A stretch of 64,000 bases of DNA from Faecalibacterium sp. (lineage in GTDB: Bacteria; Bacillota; Clostridia; Oscillospirales; Ruminococcaceae), in the NCBI GenBank assembly GCA_020025825.1, contig JAHHRL010000005.1, positions 41,528 to 105,527 of the forward strand, written 5' to 3'. The position numbers were made by a program, and so were the translations under genes. The notes beneath the pieces are model-generated. The model saw only the letters and a program-made list of their open reading frames with translations, was not told where the DNA came from and searched no databases. The stretch's first letter is position 1. The number at the start of each line of letters is the position of its first letter. Shown piece after piece: positions 1 through 8,651 of the stretch.

Positions 1-843
1 CATCATGTTTTTGGTAATGTTTTGGATGTTGCGCACGCTTGCCGCCAAAGCAGAAACACCTGCACCCGGATAAGTGATTTTGCTGGTAGAACAGAAAATC
101 AGCGGGCGCTCCGGGTTACCTGCCTCCTTACAAGCGGTCAACAGGTTGGGGCAAGTGTACATGGTATCCGTCAGGTGGTGCACAATATACGCATTATCCC
201 AGATAATCTTAAAGTCAGGTGCTGCGGTTTGCATCTTAGCCAGACGCTGCACCGTTTCAGCCGAGTAGCAGTAACCGTCCGGGTTGGAGTAAATCGGCAC
301 GCACCAAATGCCCTTGATGCTGTCGTCCTTAGCTACAAGTTCTTCCACCATGTCCATATCGGGGCCGTCTTCCGTCATGGGGATGTTAATCATCTGGAAG
401 CCGAAATACTCCGTAATACGGAAGTGGCGGTCGTAACCGGGCACAGGGCACAGGAACTTCAGGCTGTTATAGTGACGCCACGGACGAGGCGAATCCACAA
501 AGCCCTGACGCCAGCCCAAGTCGATTAAGTAATACATCAGCTGTAACGAGGAGTTACCGCCCACAATTACTTCTTCCTTATCTACGTCCAACAGTTCTGC
601 AAAAAAGCGACGTGCCTCAGGCATACCTTCCAGTAAGCCGTAGTTACGGGCATCAAAGCCGTTTTCGCCGATGTAGTTGTCCATTTTGAGCATTTCCTTG
701 GACAGGTCCAGCTGCTCAGTACAAGGTTTACCACGAGCCATATTCAAATCAAGACCCATGTTTTTATACTTTTGATACTCAGCACGCAGCAACTGCTGCT
801 CCTCGCTAAGCTGCTGGTAGCTCATGGAAAAGTAATCTTCCAT
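1..843 (-). CDS. PLP-dependent aminotransferase, aspartate aminotransferase type Ic (3' end cut off)
   Basis: Reading from the ATG at 843 to the window edge gives 281 codons with no stop, so the C-terminus lies outside. The N-terminus starts MEDYFSMSYQQL, followed by a GKP segment (MARGKPC) and an ARNYGLLEG region as in the PF12897-type aminotransferases that convert aspartate/oxaloacetate. A WDNAY segment supplies the usual PLP-ring contact, and the lysine in FCSTSK is the likely Schiff-base residue. An AGAGGGG-like ribosome site lies about 10 bases upstream. It is a single gene with its own promoter. The family assignment is good; the amino-acid specificity is inferred. Confidence 0.85.
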   Translation of the reverse strand, partial: MEDYFSMSYQQLSEEQQLLRAEYQKYKNMGLDLNMARGKPCTEQLDLSKEMLKMDNYIGENGFDARNYGLLEGMPEARRFFAELLDVDKEEVIVGGNSSLQLMYYLIDLGWRQGFVDSPRPWRHYNSLKFLCPVPGYDRHFRITEYFGFQMINIPMTEDGPDMDMVEELVAKDDSIKGIWCVPIYSNPDGYCYSAETVQRLAKMQTAAPDFKIIWDNAYIVHHLTDTMYTCPNLLTACKEAGNPERPLIFCSTSKITYPGAGVSALAASVRNIQNITKNMM

Positions 844-952
844 TATAACATTTCCCCTCTCTAAAATTGTTATGCACTTTATATACCTTTATATCTATGC
901 CTTAAAATCGATGCATCCTGCCAGAGATACACCGTGCACGATATCACTCTAC

Positions 953-981
953 ATTATAGTACATTATGGTAAATTTAACAA
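953..981 (-). promoter_or_regulatory. Promoter of the aminotransferase gene
   Basis: On the minus strand TTGTTA (976-981) and TATAAT (953-958) are separated by 17 bases. The start codon is about 110 bases downstream, so the mRNA has a fairly long leader. No known riboswitch was recognised in that leader. Confidence 0.65.
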
Positions 982-1016
982 GTAAAAACCATACATCTCT
1001 GCTACTTTGTATAGAA

Positions 1017-1045
1017 AAAAGGCTCCGCAATAAGCGGAGCCTTTT
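1017..1045 (-). terminator. Intrinsic terminator of the permease gene
   Basis: A stem of GGCTCCGC/GCGGAGCC with a 5-base loop lies six bases past the permease stop and is followed by a U-run on the minus strand. A-tract on the other side makes it potentially bidirectional. Confidence 0.85.
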
Positions 1046-1051
1046 AATGGA

Positions 1052-2407
1052 TTAAACACGCAGGCTTGCACCCTCGCCGCCATCGGTCTGGGCATCAAAC
1101 TCATAGTCGTTGCCGGGCAGAATTGCGTTCAGCACAATACCAAGCAGTGCAGCAATTGCCAAACCGGACAGGTTAATTGCAACCGTAGCAATGTGGAAGG
1201 TAATGCCGCCTACAGAGTTAAAGCCCAGTGCGGAAACCATGATAACAGCTGCGATAATCAGGTTGCGGCTGTTGGTAAAGTCAACGTGATTTTCAACCAC
1301 GTTGCGGATACCGATAGAGGAAATCATGCCGTACAGCACAAAGCTGATACCGCCGATGATGCCAGCAGGAATGGTGTTGATGATTGCCTCAAACTTGGGG
1401 CTGAAGCTGAGCAGGATTGCAAACACAGCTGCAATACGGATAACCAGCGGGTCGTAAATCTTGGTCAGAGCCAAAACGCCGGTGTTTTCGCCGTAAGTGG
1501 TGTTTGCAGGGCCGCCCATCAGGCCAGCCATAGTGGTTGCCAGACCATCGCCCAGCAGGGTGCGATGCAGGCCGGGCTCATTGATATAATTGTGGCCAGT
1601 GGTTGCGCTGATTGCAGCAATATCACCGATATGCTCCATCATGGTTGCCAGAGCGATAGGCATAATAGTGAACAATGCGCTGATGAAACTTGCGCTGCCG
1701 TCAATTGCCATCAGGCCCATCTCACTGGTGTGCAGGGGCAGGCCGAACAAAGGAGCCTGTGCAACTGCGGTAAAGTCGATTGCGTGGGTAGCAACTGCAA
1801 CAATATAAGAAGTCAAAACACCCAGCAGAATCGGCAGAATCTTAACCATGCCCTTGCCCCAGATGTTGCAAATCACAACGGTGCCCAGTGCAACGATAGC
1901 CAACAGCCAGTTGCTCTGGCAGTTGGAAATAGCAGTAGGTGCCAGAATCAGGCCGATGGAAATAATGATGGGGCCAGTGACTACAGGCGGGAAGAACTTC
2001 ATAATGCGGCGGATGCCGAAGGTCTTAATCAGGAAAGATACCAGCACGTAAATCAAGCCGGAAAATGCAACCGCAGCACAAGCGTAAGGCAGCATTTCCT
2101 TATTAGCGATGGTAGCCTCGCCGTTTGCGTCCAGCAGCTTAGGTGCTACAATACCAAAACCGCCCAGATAAGCAAAGGAAGAACCCAAGAATGCGGGTAC
2201 CTTGCCCTTAGTGACCAAATGGAACAGCAAAGTGCCCAGACCAGCGCACAGCAGCGTGGTAGAAACACTCAAACCGGTCAGCAGCGGAACCAGCACAGTT
2301 GCACCAAACATTGCAAACATATGCTGTGCACCCAAAATCAGCATCTTGGGCGTTCCCAGAGACTTTGCATCATAGATGCCCTGGGAATAATCGATTTTCT
2401 CACTCAT
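1052..2407 (-). CDS. uraA: NCS2 family uracil/xanthine permease
   Basis: A 451-residue polytopic membrane protein importing a nucleobase with protons. The N-terminal segment LGAQHMFAMFGATVLVPLLT is the hallmark of UraA/PyrP uracil permeases, and the family motif region around NTTYGENTGVLALT and the HIGD stretch near the middle are present. About 12-14 hydrophobic segments are visible. ATG at 2407 was chosen over an in-frame codon seven residues upstream because AAGGAGG sits correctly before it and the upstream codon falls inside the terminator hairpin. Uracil is the most likely substrate; xanthine cannot be excluded. Expression looks attenuated through a leader ORF and terminator just upstream. 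Confidence 0.88.
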   Translation of the reverse strand: MSEKIDYSQGIYDAKSLGTPKMLILGAQHMFAMFGATVLVPLLTGLSVSTTLLCAGLGTLLFHLVTKGKVPAFLGSSFAYLGGFGIVAPKLLDANGEATIANKEMLPYACAAVAFSGLIYVLVSFLIKTFGIRRIMKFFPPVVTGPIIISIGLILAPTAISNCQSNWLLAIVALGTVVICNIWGKGMVKILPILLGVLTSYIVAVATHAIDFTAVAQAPLFGLPLHTSEMGLMAIDGSASFISALFTIMPIALATMMEHIGDIAAISATTGHNYINEPGLHRTLLGDGLATTMAGLMGGPANTTYGENTGVLALTKIYDPLVIRIAAVFAILLSFSPKFEAIINTIPAGIIGGISFVLYGMISSIGIRNVVENHVDFTNSRNLIIAAVIMVSALGFNSVGGITFHIATVAINLSGLAIAALLGIVLNAILPGNDYEFDAQTDGGEGASLRV

Positions 2408-2426
2408 AATTTCCTCCTTAACCCCC

Positions 2427-2460
2427 AAAAAAAGAGGTACCGCTTAAAAAGCGACACCTC
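2427..2460 (-). promoter_or_regulatory. Attenuator terminator in the leader of the permease gene
   Basis: In the minus-strand RNA a 12-bp stem (two G-U pairs) with a 3-base loop is followed by seven U, directly before the ribosome site of the permease. A complete intrinsic terminator inside a 5' leader implies regulated read-through. Confidence 0.7.
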
Positions 2461-2462
2461 TT

Positions 2463-2525
2463 TTACAAATAAAAATGGGAACAATACAGAAAAGATTTAA
2501 CACTACGGCTTACTCGCTGCAACAT
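2463..2525 (-). CDS. Possible 20-residue leader peptide upstream of the permease
   Basis: ATG at 2525 follows a very strong GGGAGGAGG ribosome site and encodes MLQRVSRSVKSFLYCSHFYL before a stop two bases upstream of the terminator stem. The ORF is flanked by complementary arms: GGGAAC near 2550 with GTTCCC near 2481, and AAAGATTT with AAATCTTT, so the ribosome site and start can be sequestered. This resembles translation-coupled attenuation of pyrimidine genes such as pyrBI of enteric bacteria. Translation of the peptide is inferred, not shown. Confidence 0.5.
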   Translation of the reverse strand: MLQRVSRSVKSFLYCSHFYL

Positions 2526-2558
2526 AAAATCTTTCCTCCTCCCTAAACGTTCCCGTGG

Positions 2559-2587
2559 ATTTTACCAGAAAATTCGATAGGTTTCAA
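2559..2587 (-). promoter_or_regulatory. Promoter of the permease gene
   Basis: TTGAAA (2582-2587) and TAAAAT (2559-2564) are 17 bases apart on the minus strand. A start point near 2552 places the GGGAAC arm of the leader structure at the very 5' end of the transcript. Confidence 0.7.
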
Positions 2588-2731
2588 TGCTTTTCGCTAT
2601 TTTTGGTATTATTCCTACAACACAGTGGGTATATCCCCTATGAAACTGTGTAATCAAACCAAAACAGTTTTTTCCAACAGGCAAATTACTTTCTTCAAAT
2701 GGGGGGTTCCGGCAACAAGGGATTTTTGTGC

Positions 2732-2780
2732 AAAAAACAAAAAGCCCGAAAACCTGCGCAAATGCTGGTTTTCGAGCTTT
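2732..2780 (-). terminator. Terminator after tRNA-Leu
   Basis: A 14-bp stem (2741-2754 with 2767-2780, one G-U) directly abuts the CCA end of the tRNA and is followed by U-rich sequence on the minus strand. Confidence 0.8.
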
Positions 2781-2866
2781 GGTGCCGCCGACCGGACTTG
2801 AACCGGTACGCTGTTGCCAGCAAGGGATTTTAAGTCCCTGGCGTCTGCCAGTTCCGCCACGACGGC
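2780..2866 (-). tRNA. tRNA-Leu, anticodon UAA
   Basis: The 87-base cloverleaf has acceptor arms GCCGTCG/CGGCGGC, the D-arm, an anticodon stem AGGGA/TCCCT around loop CTTAAAA (anticodon TAA), a long variable arm typical of leucine tRNAs, and T-arm GGTTCAAGTCC. Discriminator A and the CCA end are encoded. Confidence 0.96.
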
Positions 2867-2999
2867 ACGTGGTACAAGGGTAATAATACAATAAGTGTTT
2901 GGTGTTGTCAAGGCTTGTTTGATTTATTTGCGTTTTTCGCCAAATATCCGTATAATAAAATAAATTGTGTATTACTTATTGATTACCGGAGGAAACGCC

Positions 3000-3950
3000 G
3001 TGAAAATTTTGAAAGTAAAGTGTCTGGCACCTACCCGCCTGGACAAGTATCTGATGGACCAGTTCCCTGCTTTGGGACCCGGCAAACTGAACAAAGCCCT
3101 GCGTGAAAATAAAATTAAGCTGAACGGCCGCAAGCAGCCGCTTTCTACCCGTGTTGTTGCCGGCGACGAAATCAAGCTTTTTATTTTGGATGACCAGTTG
3201 GAAGATGCTGCACGTGCAAGCGGCCCCGCTTGGAAGTCGGCCCGCTGCCCTGCTGAAGTTATTTACGACTGCCCTCAGATGATGGTCGTAAACAAGCCCG
3301 CCGGATTGACGGTTGACGGCCCCGATGACGACACCCTCATTAACCGTGTTTTGCTTTACCTGAACCAAAACGGCCAATACAAGGAAAACGACCCCTACAC
3401 CCCTGCATTGTGTCATCGTTTGGATACCGGCACAAGCGGCCTTGTTCTGATTGCCAAAACTCCTGTAGCCGAGGAGATTTTGACCGAGGCCATCCGCAAG
3501 CGTGAGGTAAAAAAGAACTACCTTTGTGTTACGTTCGGTCGTCCTACCCCACCTGATGCCGTGTTGGATGGCTGGTTGGTAAAAGATGCCGACCGTGGCA
3601 TTGTAAAAATCGTGCCCGACAAGCAGCCCGGTGCAAAAAGCGTAGAAACCCATTACGAAACCATTGCAGTTTCCGGCCGACTGGCTCTGCTTAAGGTTGC
3701 ACTGATTACCGGCCGCACCCATCAGATTCGTGCCCACATGGCAAGTATTGGCTGCCCCATTTTGGGTGACAGCAAATACGGCAACAATGCCGCTAACCGA
3801 GAGCTGAAACTGAAGTATCAGGCTTTATGTGCTTGGGAGTTGACCCTTCCCCGCTTCAGCGACCCGGAGTTTGCCGCACTAAGCGGCAAGAGCTTCCGTG
3901 CACCTAAACCTTGGTACTACAGCCAGATTGTAGACGGAACCCTGAAATAA
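3000..3950 (+). CDS. RluA/RluD family RNA pseudouridine synthase
   Basis: A 316-residue enzyme that isomerises uridine in RNA, probably 23S rRNA. The N-terminal S4-like RNA-binding segment (RLDKYLMDQFP to about residue 65) is followed by the catalytic domain with HRLDTGTSGL, whose Asp is the family nucleophile, and the GRTHQIRAHM motif. GTG at 3000 is taken as start because GGAGG lies eight bases before it; an in-frame ATG at 2967 has no ribosome site. It stands alone on the plus strand between tRNA-Leu and a shared terminator. The exact target uridine is unknown. Confidence 0.92.
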   Translation: MKILKVKCLAPTRLDKYLMDQFPALGPGKLNKALRENKIKLNGRKQPLSTRVVAGDEIKLFILDDQLEDAARASGPAWKSARCPAEVIYDCPQMMVVNKPAGLTVDGPDDDTLINRVLLYLNQNGQYKENDPYTPALCHRLDTGTSGLVLIAKTPVAEEILTEAIRKREVKKNYLCVTFGRPTPPDAVLDGWLVKDADRGIVKIVPDKQPGAKSVETHYETIAVSGRLALLKVALITGRTHQIRAHMASIGCPILGDSKYGNNAANRELKLKYQALCAWELTLPRFSDPEFAALSGKSFRAPKPWYYSQIVDGTLK

Positions 3951-3954
3951 TGCA

Positions 3955-3995
3955 GAAAAATGCCGCACAGCAGCTTACGCTTGCTGTGCGGCATT
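3955..3995. terminator. Bidirectional terminator between converging genes
   Basis: A 14-bp stem (3959-3972 with 3982-3995) has an A-run on its left and T-rich sequence on its right. It serves the plus-strand pseudouridine synthase, and the last codons of the minus-strand TOPRIM gene run through it. Confidence 0.8.
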
Positions 3996-4592
3996 TATTG
4001 TTTGTATCAGGCAGTCCACCTCTTGCCAAGTGTGCAGCTGGTTCAACACCTGAACCAATGCCTTTTTAGAAAGGCGTGGTGGCAGTCCCAGCTTTTTCAG
4101 CACAATGGTTTTTCGCTCTGCAGCGCCCTCCGTACCGGAAAGTCCCCACTCATATAAATCCGTATACGTAATTTCCCGTTTTACGGGCTCTGCCTGATCC
4201 GGCGGTTGTTGGGTTTGCAGCACATCCTGTAAGATTTGGTACAAAGTATCGTCGGCAATGCCTTCCACTCCGAGCAAGCCCTCTTTGCCGGGCTCTGCCT
4301 TGCGTTTTTCTTTTCCCTCCTGTGCAGGGATATAAGCCTGCACCACGTGCTCCGCACCTACAATGTTGGTCACAAAGGTGCGAATCCGAAAGCCTGCTGC
4401 ATCAGAATCCGTTAAAATAATCAGACCGTTCTTGCGGGCAAGCGCTTTCAGCATTTTTTGGCGTACACCATCCGTATAAATGCCAAAACCATCCGTACAC
4501 AAAATCGTTGCGTCCGTAATGCCCGCCAAACGAGCGGCATCGTATTTTCCTTCTACCAGAATAACCTTTGAGGTATGAATTTTTTCTCTCAT
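3975..4592 (-). CDS. RNase M5-like TOPRIM protein
   Basis: A 205-residue protein. The TOPRIM domain is clear: VILVEGKYDAARL with the conserved Glu, then LIILTDSDAAG with the DxD metal site. RNase M5, which matures 5S rRNA in Firmicutes, has this layout and a C-terminal DUF4093 domain, matching the GLLGVEG segment and the C-terminal third here. ATG at 4592 overlaps the holA stop by four bases (ATGA) and has AGGA upstream; a start ten codons earlier would lie inside holA. It is the last gene of the YfhO-to-holA block. The M5 role is inferred from family resemblance. Confidence 0.75.
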   Translation of the reverse strand: MREKIHTSKVILVEGKYDAARLAGITDATILCTDGFGIYTDGVRQKMLKALARKNGLIILTDSDAAGFRIRTFVTNIVGAEHVVQAYIPAQEGKEKRKAEPGKEGLLGVEGIADDTLYQILQDVLQTQQPPDQAEPVKREITYTDLYEWGLSGTEGAAERKTIVLKKLGLPPRLSKKALVQVLNQLHTWQEVDCLIQTINAAQQA

Positions 4593-5614
4593 AGTCGATT
4601 TCCTACTTGGCACAAACAGCACAGCGCCGTTTCCATTTGAATTTGTCCATCTACAGGGCTTGCCTTTAAGTCTTTATCTAAGGTATCCAAAATTTGCAGG
4701 CACTCCTTTAGTTGTGCCAGCGTATACCGTTTTGCATTATCCAAAACATATTTGAGCCGATAGGGGCTTCCCTTATATCCAAAATCCTTATGGACTGCCT
4801 CATAGCTGTGCTTTGCAGTCTGGCCCAGCTTTACCCGATACATATCAATATAGCTGCCGTTCAGCGCTGCTGCAATGGCTATTGGCTCGTGGCGGAGCTT
4901 TATCAGCTGTTGCAGCTTTTCGCACGCTGCGGTGGAATTTTTAGCAGTAACCAGCTTTACCATATCAAATACGTCTGCTTCCAAGTTAGGTGTCCCCAAC
5001 TGTGCTACCATAGCGGCAGAAACCGTTTGATACCCCGACAAAGCGCACAGCTTGTCCACCTCATTTTCCAACAGGGCCATGTCCTCACCGCTGCGCTCCA
5101 CCAAGGCTTTTGCGGCTGCATCGGGCAGGGTCGTGTTCTGGCTTGCCGCACGGGCAATCAGGTTTTCCCGCAGTTGAGCACCCGTCAACTTAGCAATGTC
5201 CTGCACATATCCTATCTTGCGGCACAGCTCAAGCAGCTTTGTCATTTGCTTAGGAATGCGTGGTTTATTCCACTCGATTGGGTAAACACTGCTCATTACA
5301 AAGACAGCGTTTTCAGCACTGGAAATAGCATCACAAAAATCCGAAAAGTCTTTTTCCGAATAAGCAGATGGCTCCAGATTCGGCATAACAATCAAACGCC
5401 GTGCACCAAAAAAAGAAATGGTGCCTGCTGCCATAATCACCGACTCAATGTCCGGTGCGGCCTCGTCCAAAACCGTTTTTTCTGTTTCATCGCCCAACAA
5501 AAGGTTACAAGTTTCGGAAAGTGCTTTTTGCGCCAGATACGCTTCGCCCGAAATAAAATAATACACAGGGCACTGTTTTTGTACCTGTTTTGCAATCTGT
5601 TCATTCGATATCAT
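4589..5614 (-). CDS. holA: DNA polymerase III delta subunit
   Basis: A 341-residue clamp-loader subunit that opens the sliding clamp. The N-terminal AAA+-like region begins with CPVYYFISGEAYLAQKAL, and the middle carries ALVERSGEDMALLENEVDKL, a characteristic delta segment, before the C-terminal helical collar. Length is normal for the family. The start overlaps the comEC stop by four bases and the stop overlaps the TOPRIM gene by four, so all three are likely translationally coupled. The comEC-holA pairing is common in Firmicutes. Confidence 0.92.
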   Translation of the reverse strand: MISNEQIAKQVQKQCPVYYFISGEAYLAQKALSETCNLLLGDETEKTVLDEAAPDIESVIMAAGTISFFGARRLIVMPNLEPSAYSEKDFSDFCDAISSAENAVFVMSSVYPIEWNKPRIPKQMTKLLELCRKIGYVQDIAKLTGAQLRENLIARAASQNTTLPDAAAKALVERSGEDMALLENEVDKLCALSGYQTVSAAMVAQLGTPNLEADVFDMVKLVTAKNSTAACEKLQQLIKLRHEPIAIAAALNGSYIDMYRVKLGQTAKHSYEAVHKDFGYKGSPYRLKYVLDNAKRYTLAQLKECLQILDTLDKDLKASPVDGQIQMETALCCLCQVGNRL

Positions 5615-7701
5615 AACTCTGCTCCTGTAATTCGCATCGGCCAGTTGTCAGTATATTTAAGGGGACGTATCCAAACAGCTGCACCACTTTCGCCGCAGTA
5701 TACATTGGGTTTTTCGTGTGTTTCCAGCCAGCGGTGGTTTCGTGTTAGCGTTAGTATTGTATCGCAATTACGCAAATTTCCCGGGTCTGCGGAAGATGCA
5801 AGCAAAATTTCCATGTGGTCAGCACCAACATTTTCACTTAAAGTTCCGCTTGGCACCCAAACAGCGTAGTTTCCGCAGCAAAGAGCTGCTACGCCGCCCT
5901 CTAAGTCCATTGTCATAATCACAGCGATATCCTTTGTTGGGAACTGAAGTTCAGGCAAGTACTCTGCTGTATCCGGCAGACAAATATTTACCTCACCTTG
6001 AATCGGACACACCTGATTGGGCTTTAGGCGCATATCCACAACCATGCTGACCTGCTGCACATTGCGGTCCTTCAGATAGGTTTGTATCTCTCTGGCCGCA
6101 GACTCTCCGCCACGAAACAATACAACCGCCTGATTATTTTGCGTTGCCACAACTGCGGGGTGTGAGGCATTGCCTAACATGGTTATCTTAATCAGATTTT
6201 GAGAGGCATAACTGCCCACTAGAATAGCTGTCACCGTCAATGTAAAAGACAGCGCTAAAATAGTGTGCACTTTATAGTTTTGCAGCCAGCACCATAGTAC
6301 AAACAAAATCAGTATCACGGCGCAAACACCCGGAAAATACGTTTCCGGGAAAAACTGCACCTTTGGTATCTCTGCAAAGAATAATACCACTTCGTTTAAC
6401 ATTTTGGCAAATATGCCGCCCACCAAGCAGGCACCACGCACAATAAAACCCATATAGGGAATCATACCTGCAACTGCTGCTATCAAGCCACAGTACAGCA
6501 TGGGCTTCAAGAACAGAAAACTAACTAGATTGCTTAAAATAGATATAACACTGATGTTTAATCCGTGGAATGCTTGTACAGGCAAAACAAACAGGGCTGC
6601 CATACCGGAAATCAGCACCTGGCTTCGGATGGATGCTAACATCCGATTTTTCAAATGTTTTTCACCAGAAAGTTTCTGTAAAATCTCTGCACCCAGCAGA
6701 ACACCCGCTGTTGCTGCAAACGACAACTGAAAAGCAATATCGCACACCATATAGCGGTTGCCCATTGACAGCAAAACTCCTGAAACAGCAAGGCTTGTGA
6801 GTGGGTCCACAGGTAAACTGAAAAACACACCGATACTGTGCAAAATACCCGCAGCACCTGCACGCATAACAGACGGGGTATTCCCCGCTAAACCCATTAA
6901 AAAGAGCGCTGCCAGAGCAGAAAACACACCGTATCTCCGCCTTGAGCGGCAGGTTTGCCTATTTAATGGTACCAAGCCGCACAGCACTGACAAGTGCAAG
7001 CCACTTACCACCAGTATATGCGGAATACCCGCCGCCTTATAGGCATTGTATACAACAGGCGACAAAAAGTTTTTATCTCCTGTCGTCATTGCTGCCAGTA
7101 CACCGCCCGTTTCACGGCTCAAATAACGGCGCAGGTTTTTACTCATTTGGGTACGCATAAAAGTAAACGATCTTGTTAAGGTAGACCTACAGCCTTTTAC
7201 TGTAAAACTCGCCTGATAGTCTGCCCCGCAGAAGATATTGTCGGCATAAAGCTGGTACGAATAGACGCTATCCGGCAGTTTATGCAGCTTATATCTCCCC
7301 TGTACTACCTCACCGATTTCACATTCCGGCATACTGGGACATTGCATAAAAAAGTCTGCCGGGTTGGAGTCAACCTGCTCTACCCGGATAACCGCCGAGG
7401 TCATTTCGTCTGCATACCCTTCTGCCGTGTTTACAACTACGCCTTCTATCCAGACAGATTGCTCAAAGTAACGTTCGGGCGGTTTCTCCAGACGCACAAC
7501 GGTATGACATCCAATCAACAAAGCTGCCACAGCAGCCCCTGCTAGGCAGCCTCCATACTGTTTCTGATTGCAAATCAGTAAAATACACCCAATCAAAAGC
7601 GAAACTGCCGCAGGCAGCCAAAAGGCAGCCCGCGGCAGATACGCTGAAAACAGTAAAATGGCCAGTATTTCGATTCCACCGATACACGCAGGCCGTTTCA
7701 T
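5611..7701 (-). CDS. comEC: ComEC/Rec2 family DNA-uptake channel protein
   Basis: A 696-residue membrane protein of the competence channel family. It has N-terminal membrane segments with an OB-like soluble domain (DUF4131 type), then the competence core with IPHILVVSGLHLSVLCGLV and many helices to about residue 490. The C-terminal domain lies where other ComEC proteins carry a metallo-beta-lactamase fold, but the HxHxDH zinc motif is missing: the corresponding stretch reads VVDMRLKPNQ. It is coupled to holA and starts four bases after the phosphoribosyltransferase stop, with only a weak ribosome site, so reinitiation is likely. Confidence 0.88.
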   Translation of the reverse strand: MKRPACIGGIEILAILLFSAYLPRAAFWLPAAVSLLIGCILLICNQKQYGGCLAGAAVAALLIGCHTVVRLEKPPERYFEQSVWIEGVVVNTAEGYADEMTSAVIRVEQVDSNPADFFMQCPSMPECEIGEVVQGRYKLHKLPDSVYSYQLYADNIFCGADYQASFTVKGCRSTLTRSFTFMRTQMSKNLRRYLSRETGGVLAAMTTGDKNFLSPVVYNAYKAAGIPHILVVSGLHLSVLCGLVPLNRQTCRSRRRYGVFSALAALFLMGLAGNTPSVMRAGAAGILHSIGVFFSLPVDPLTSLAVSGVLLSMGNRYMVCDIAFQLSFAATAGVLLGAEILQKLSGEKHLKNRMLASIRSQVLISGMAALFVLPVQAFHGLNISVISILSNLVSFLFLKPMLYCGLIAAVAGMIPYMGFIVRGACLVGGIFAKMLNEVVLFFAEIPKVQFFPETYFPGVCAVILILFVLWCWLQNYKVHTILALSFTLTVTAILVGSYASQNLIKITMLGNASHPAVVATQNNQAVVLFRGGESAAREIQTYLKDRNVQQVSMVVDMRLKPNQVCPIQGEVNICLPDTAEYLPELQFPTKDIAVIMTMDLEGGVAALCCGNYAVWVPSGTLSENVGADHMEILLASSADPGNLRNCDTILTLTRNHRWLETHEKPNVYCGESGAAVWIRPLKYTDNWPMRITGAEL

Positions 7702-7704
7702 CTA

Positions 7705-8244
7705 TTAGGATTCAATCAACGGCAGCGGCTCCAGGAACACAATGTCTCCACGCTCAGCTGCATCGCCCTCTGCCAAAACTGCTGCACAGCAAACAACCTC
7801 ACAGGTGCTCTGTGCTGCCAGAGATTCCAGTGCGTGCAGAGAGCCGCCGGTAGAGATAACGTCGTCCACAATCAGCAGCTTTTTGCCATTCATGGATTCC
7901 AGCTCCGGACGGTCGATAACCAGAGTCTGCTTTGCAGCAGTCGTAATAGACTGGTCTTCCACAACAACGGGGTCACGCATATACAGCTTTTTACCCTTAC
8001 GTGCAACTACGTAGGGCTTGCCGCTCTGGCGGCTCATTTCGTGTGCAACAGGGATGCCCTTTGCCTCTGCGGTCAAAATCACGTCAAATTCGGGCACCTT
8101 TTTCAGCAGCTCGGCAGCACATGCTACAGACAGCTCTGCATCGCCCAGCATAATAAACGCAGCAATATTCAAATTCTCGTTAATGGGGCAAATGGGCAGC
8201 TCACGGGTCAGGCCTGCAACGTGCAGGGTATAGGTATCTTTCAT
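7705..8244 (-). CDS. Type I phosphoribosyltransferase (adenine/xanthine phosphoribosyltransferase-like)
   Basis: A 179-residue cytosolic enzyme expected to join a purine base to PRPP. The PRPP-binding loop LLIVDDVISTGGS is intact near residue 125, and the segment DVILTAEAKGIPVAHEMSR resembles adenine phosphoribosyltransferase. AAAGGAG precedes the ATG. It lies between a HIT nucleotide-binding protein and comEC in one transcription unit. Adenine is the likely base, but the sequence does not settle it. Confidence 0.82.
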   Translation of the reverse strand: MKDTYTLHVAGLTRELPICPINENLNIAAFIMLGDAELSVACAAELLKKVPEFDVILTAEAKGIPVAHEMSRQSGKPYVVARKGKKLYMRDPVVVEDQSITTAAKQTLVIDRPELESMNGKKLLIVDDVISTGGSLHALESLAAQSTCEVVCCAAVLAEGDAAERGDIVFLEPLPLIES

Positions 8245-8298
8245 TTTGTATAATCTCCTTTTATCAGTCCACTAATGTGTAACTTGCAAAATGGCAAA

Positions 8299-8637
8299 TT
8301 AGCCCGGAGGCCATGCCAGACTACGCTTTGCCAAAACATGGAAATGCAAATGCTTTACGCTTTGGCCGCCGTCCTCGCCAACGTTAGTAACAACACGATA
8401 GCCGCCATCGCAGCCAAGTTCAGCCGTCAAGCGTGCAATAACCGCATAGATATGTCCCAGCAATGCAGCATCTTCTTCTGTCAGGCAAGCAGCAGAGTCA
8501 ATATGCTTTTTAGGAATCACCAAAAAGTGAACCGGTGCCTGCGGGTCAATGTCATGAAAGGCCAGCAACTGGTCATCTTCGTACAGCTTATTGGAGGGAA
8601 TCTCTCCTGCTGCAATTTTACAAAACAGACAATCCAT
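8299..8637 (-). CDS. HIT family purine nucleotide-binding hydrolase
   Basis: A 112-residue histidine-triad protein of the Hint type, which hydrolyses nucleoside phosphoramidates. It begins MDCLFCKIAAGEIPSNKLYED, including the CxxC zinc pair, and ends with the triad HLHFHVL. Length is typical. AAGGAGG is placed eight bases before the ATG. It sits 14 bases after the YfhO gene and is co-directional with the phosphoribosyltransferase. Confidence 0.94.
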   Translation of the reverse strand: MDCLFCKIAAGEIPSNKLYEDDQLLAFHDIDPQAPVHFLVIPKKHIDSAACLTEEDAALLGHIYAVIARLTAELGCDGGYRVVTNVGEDGGQSVKHLHFHVLAKRSLAWPPG

Positions 8638-8651
8638 GGAACAAACCTCCT

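Noticed and set aside
1193..2500. 435-codon plus-strand ORF
   Set aside because: Antisense of the permease gene, rich in Asn/His/Gln.
2434..2564. PyrR binding loop or purine riboswitch upstream of the permease
   Set aside because: The consensus loop and the three-way purine aptamer core were not found, so only a generic attenuator is called.
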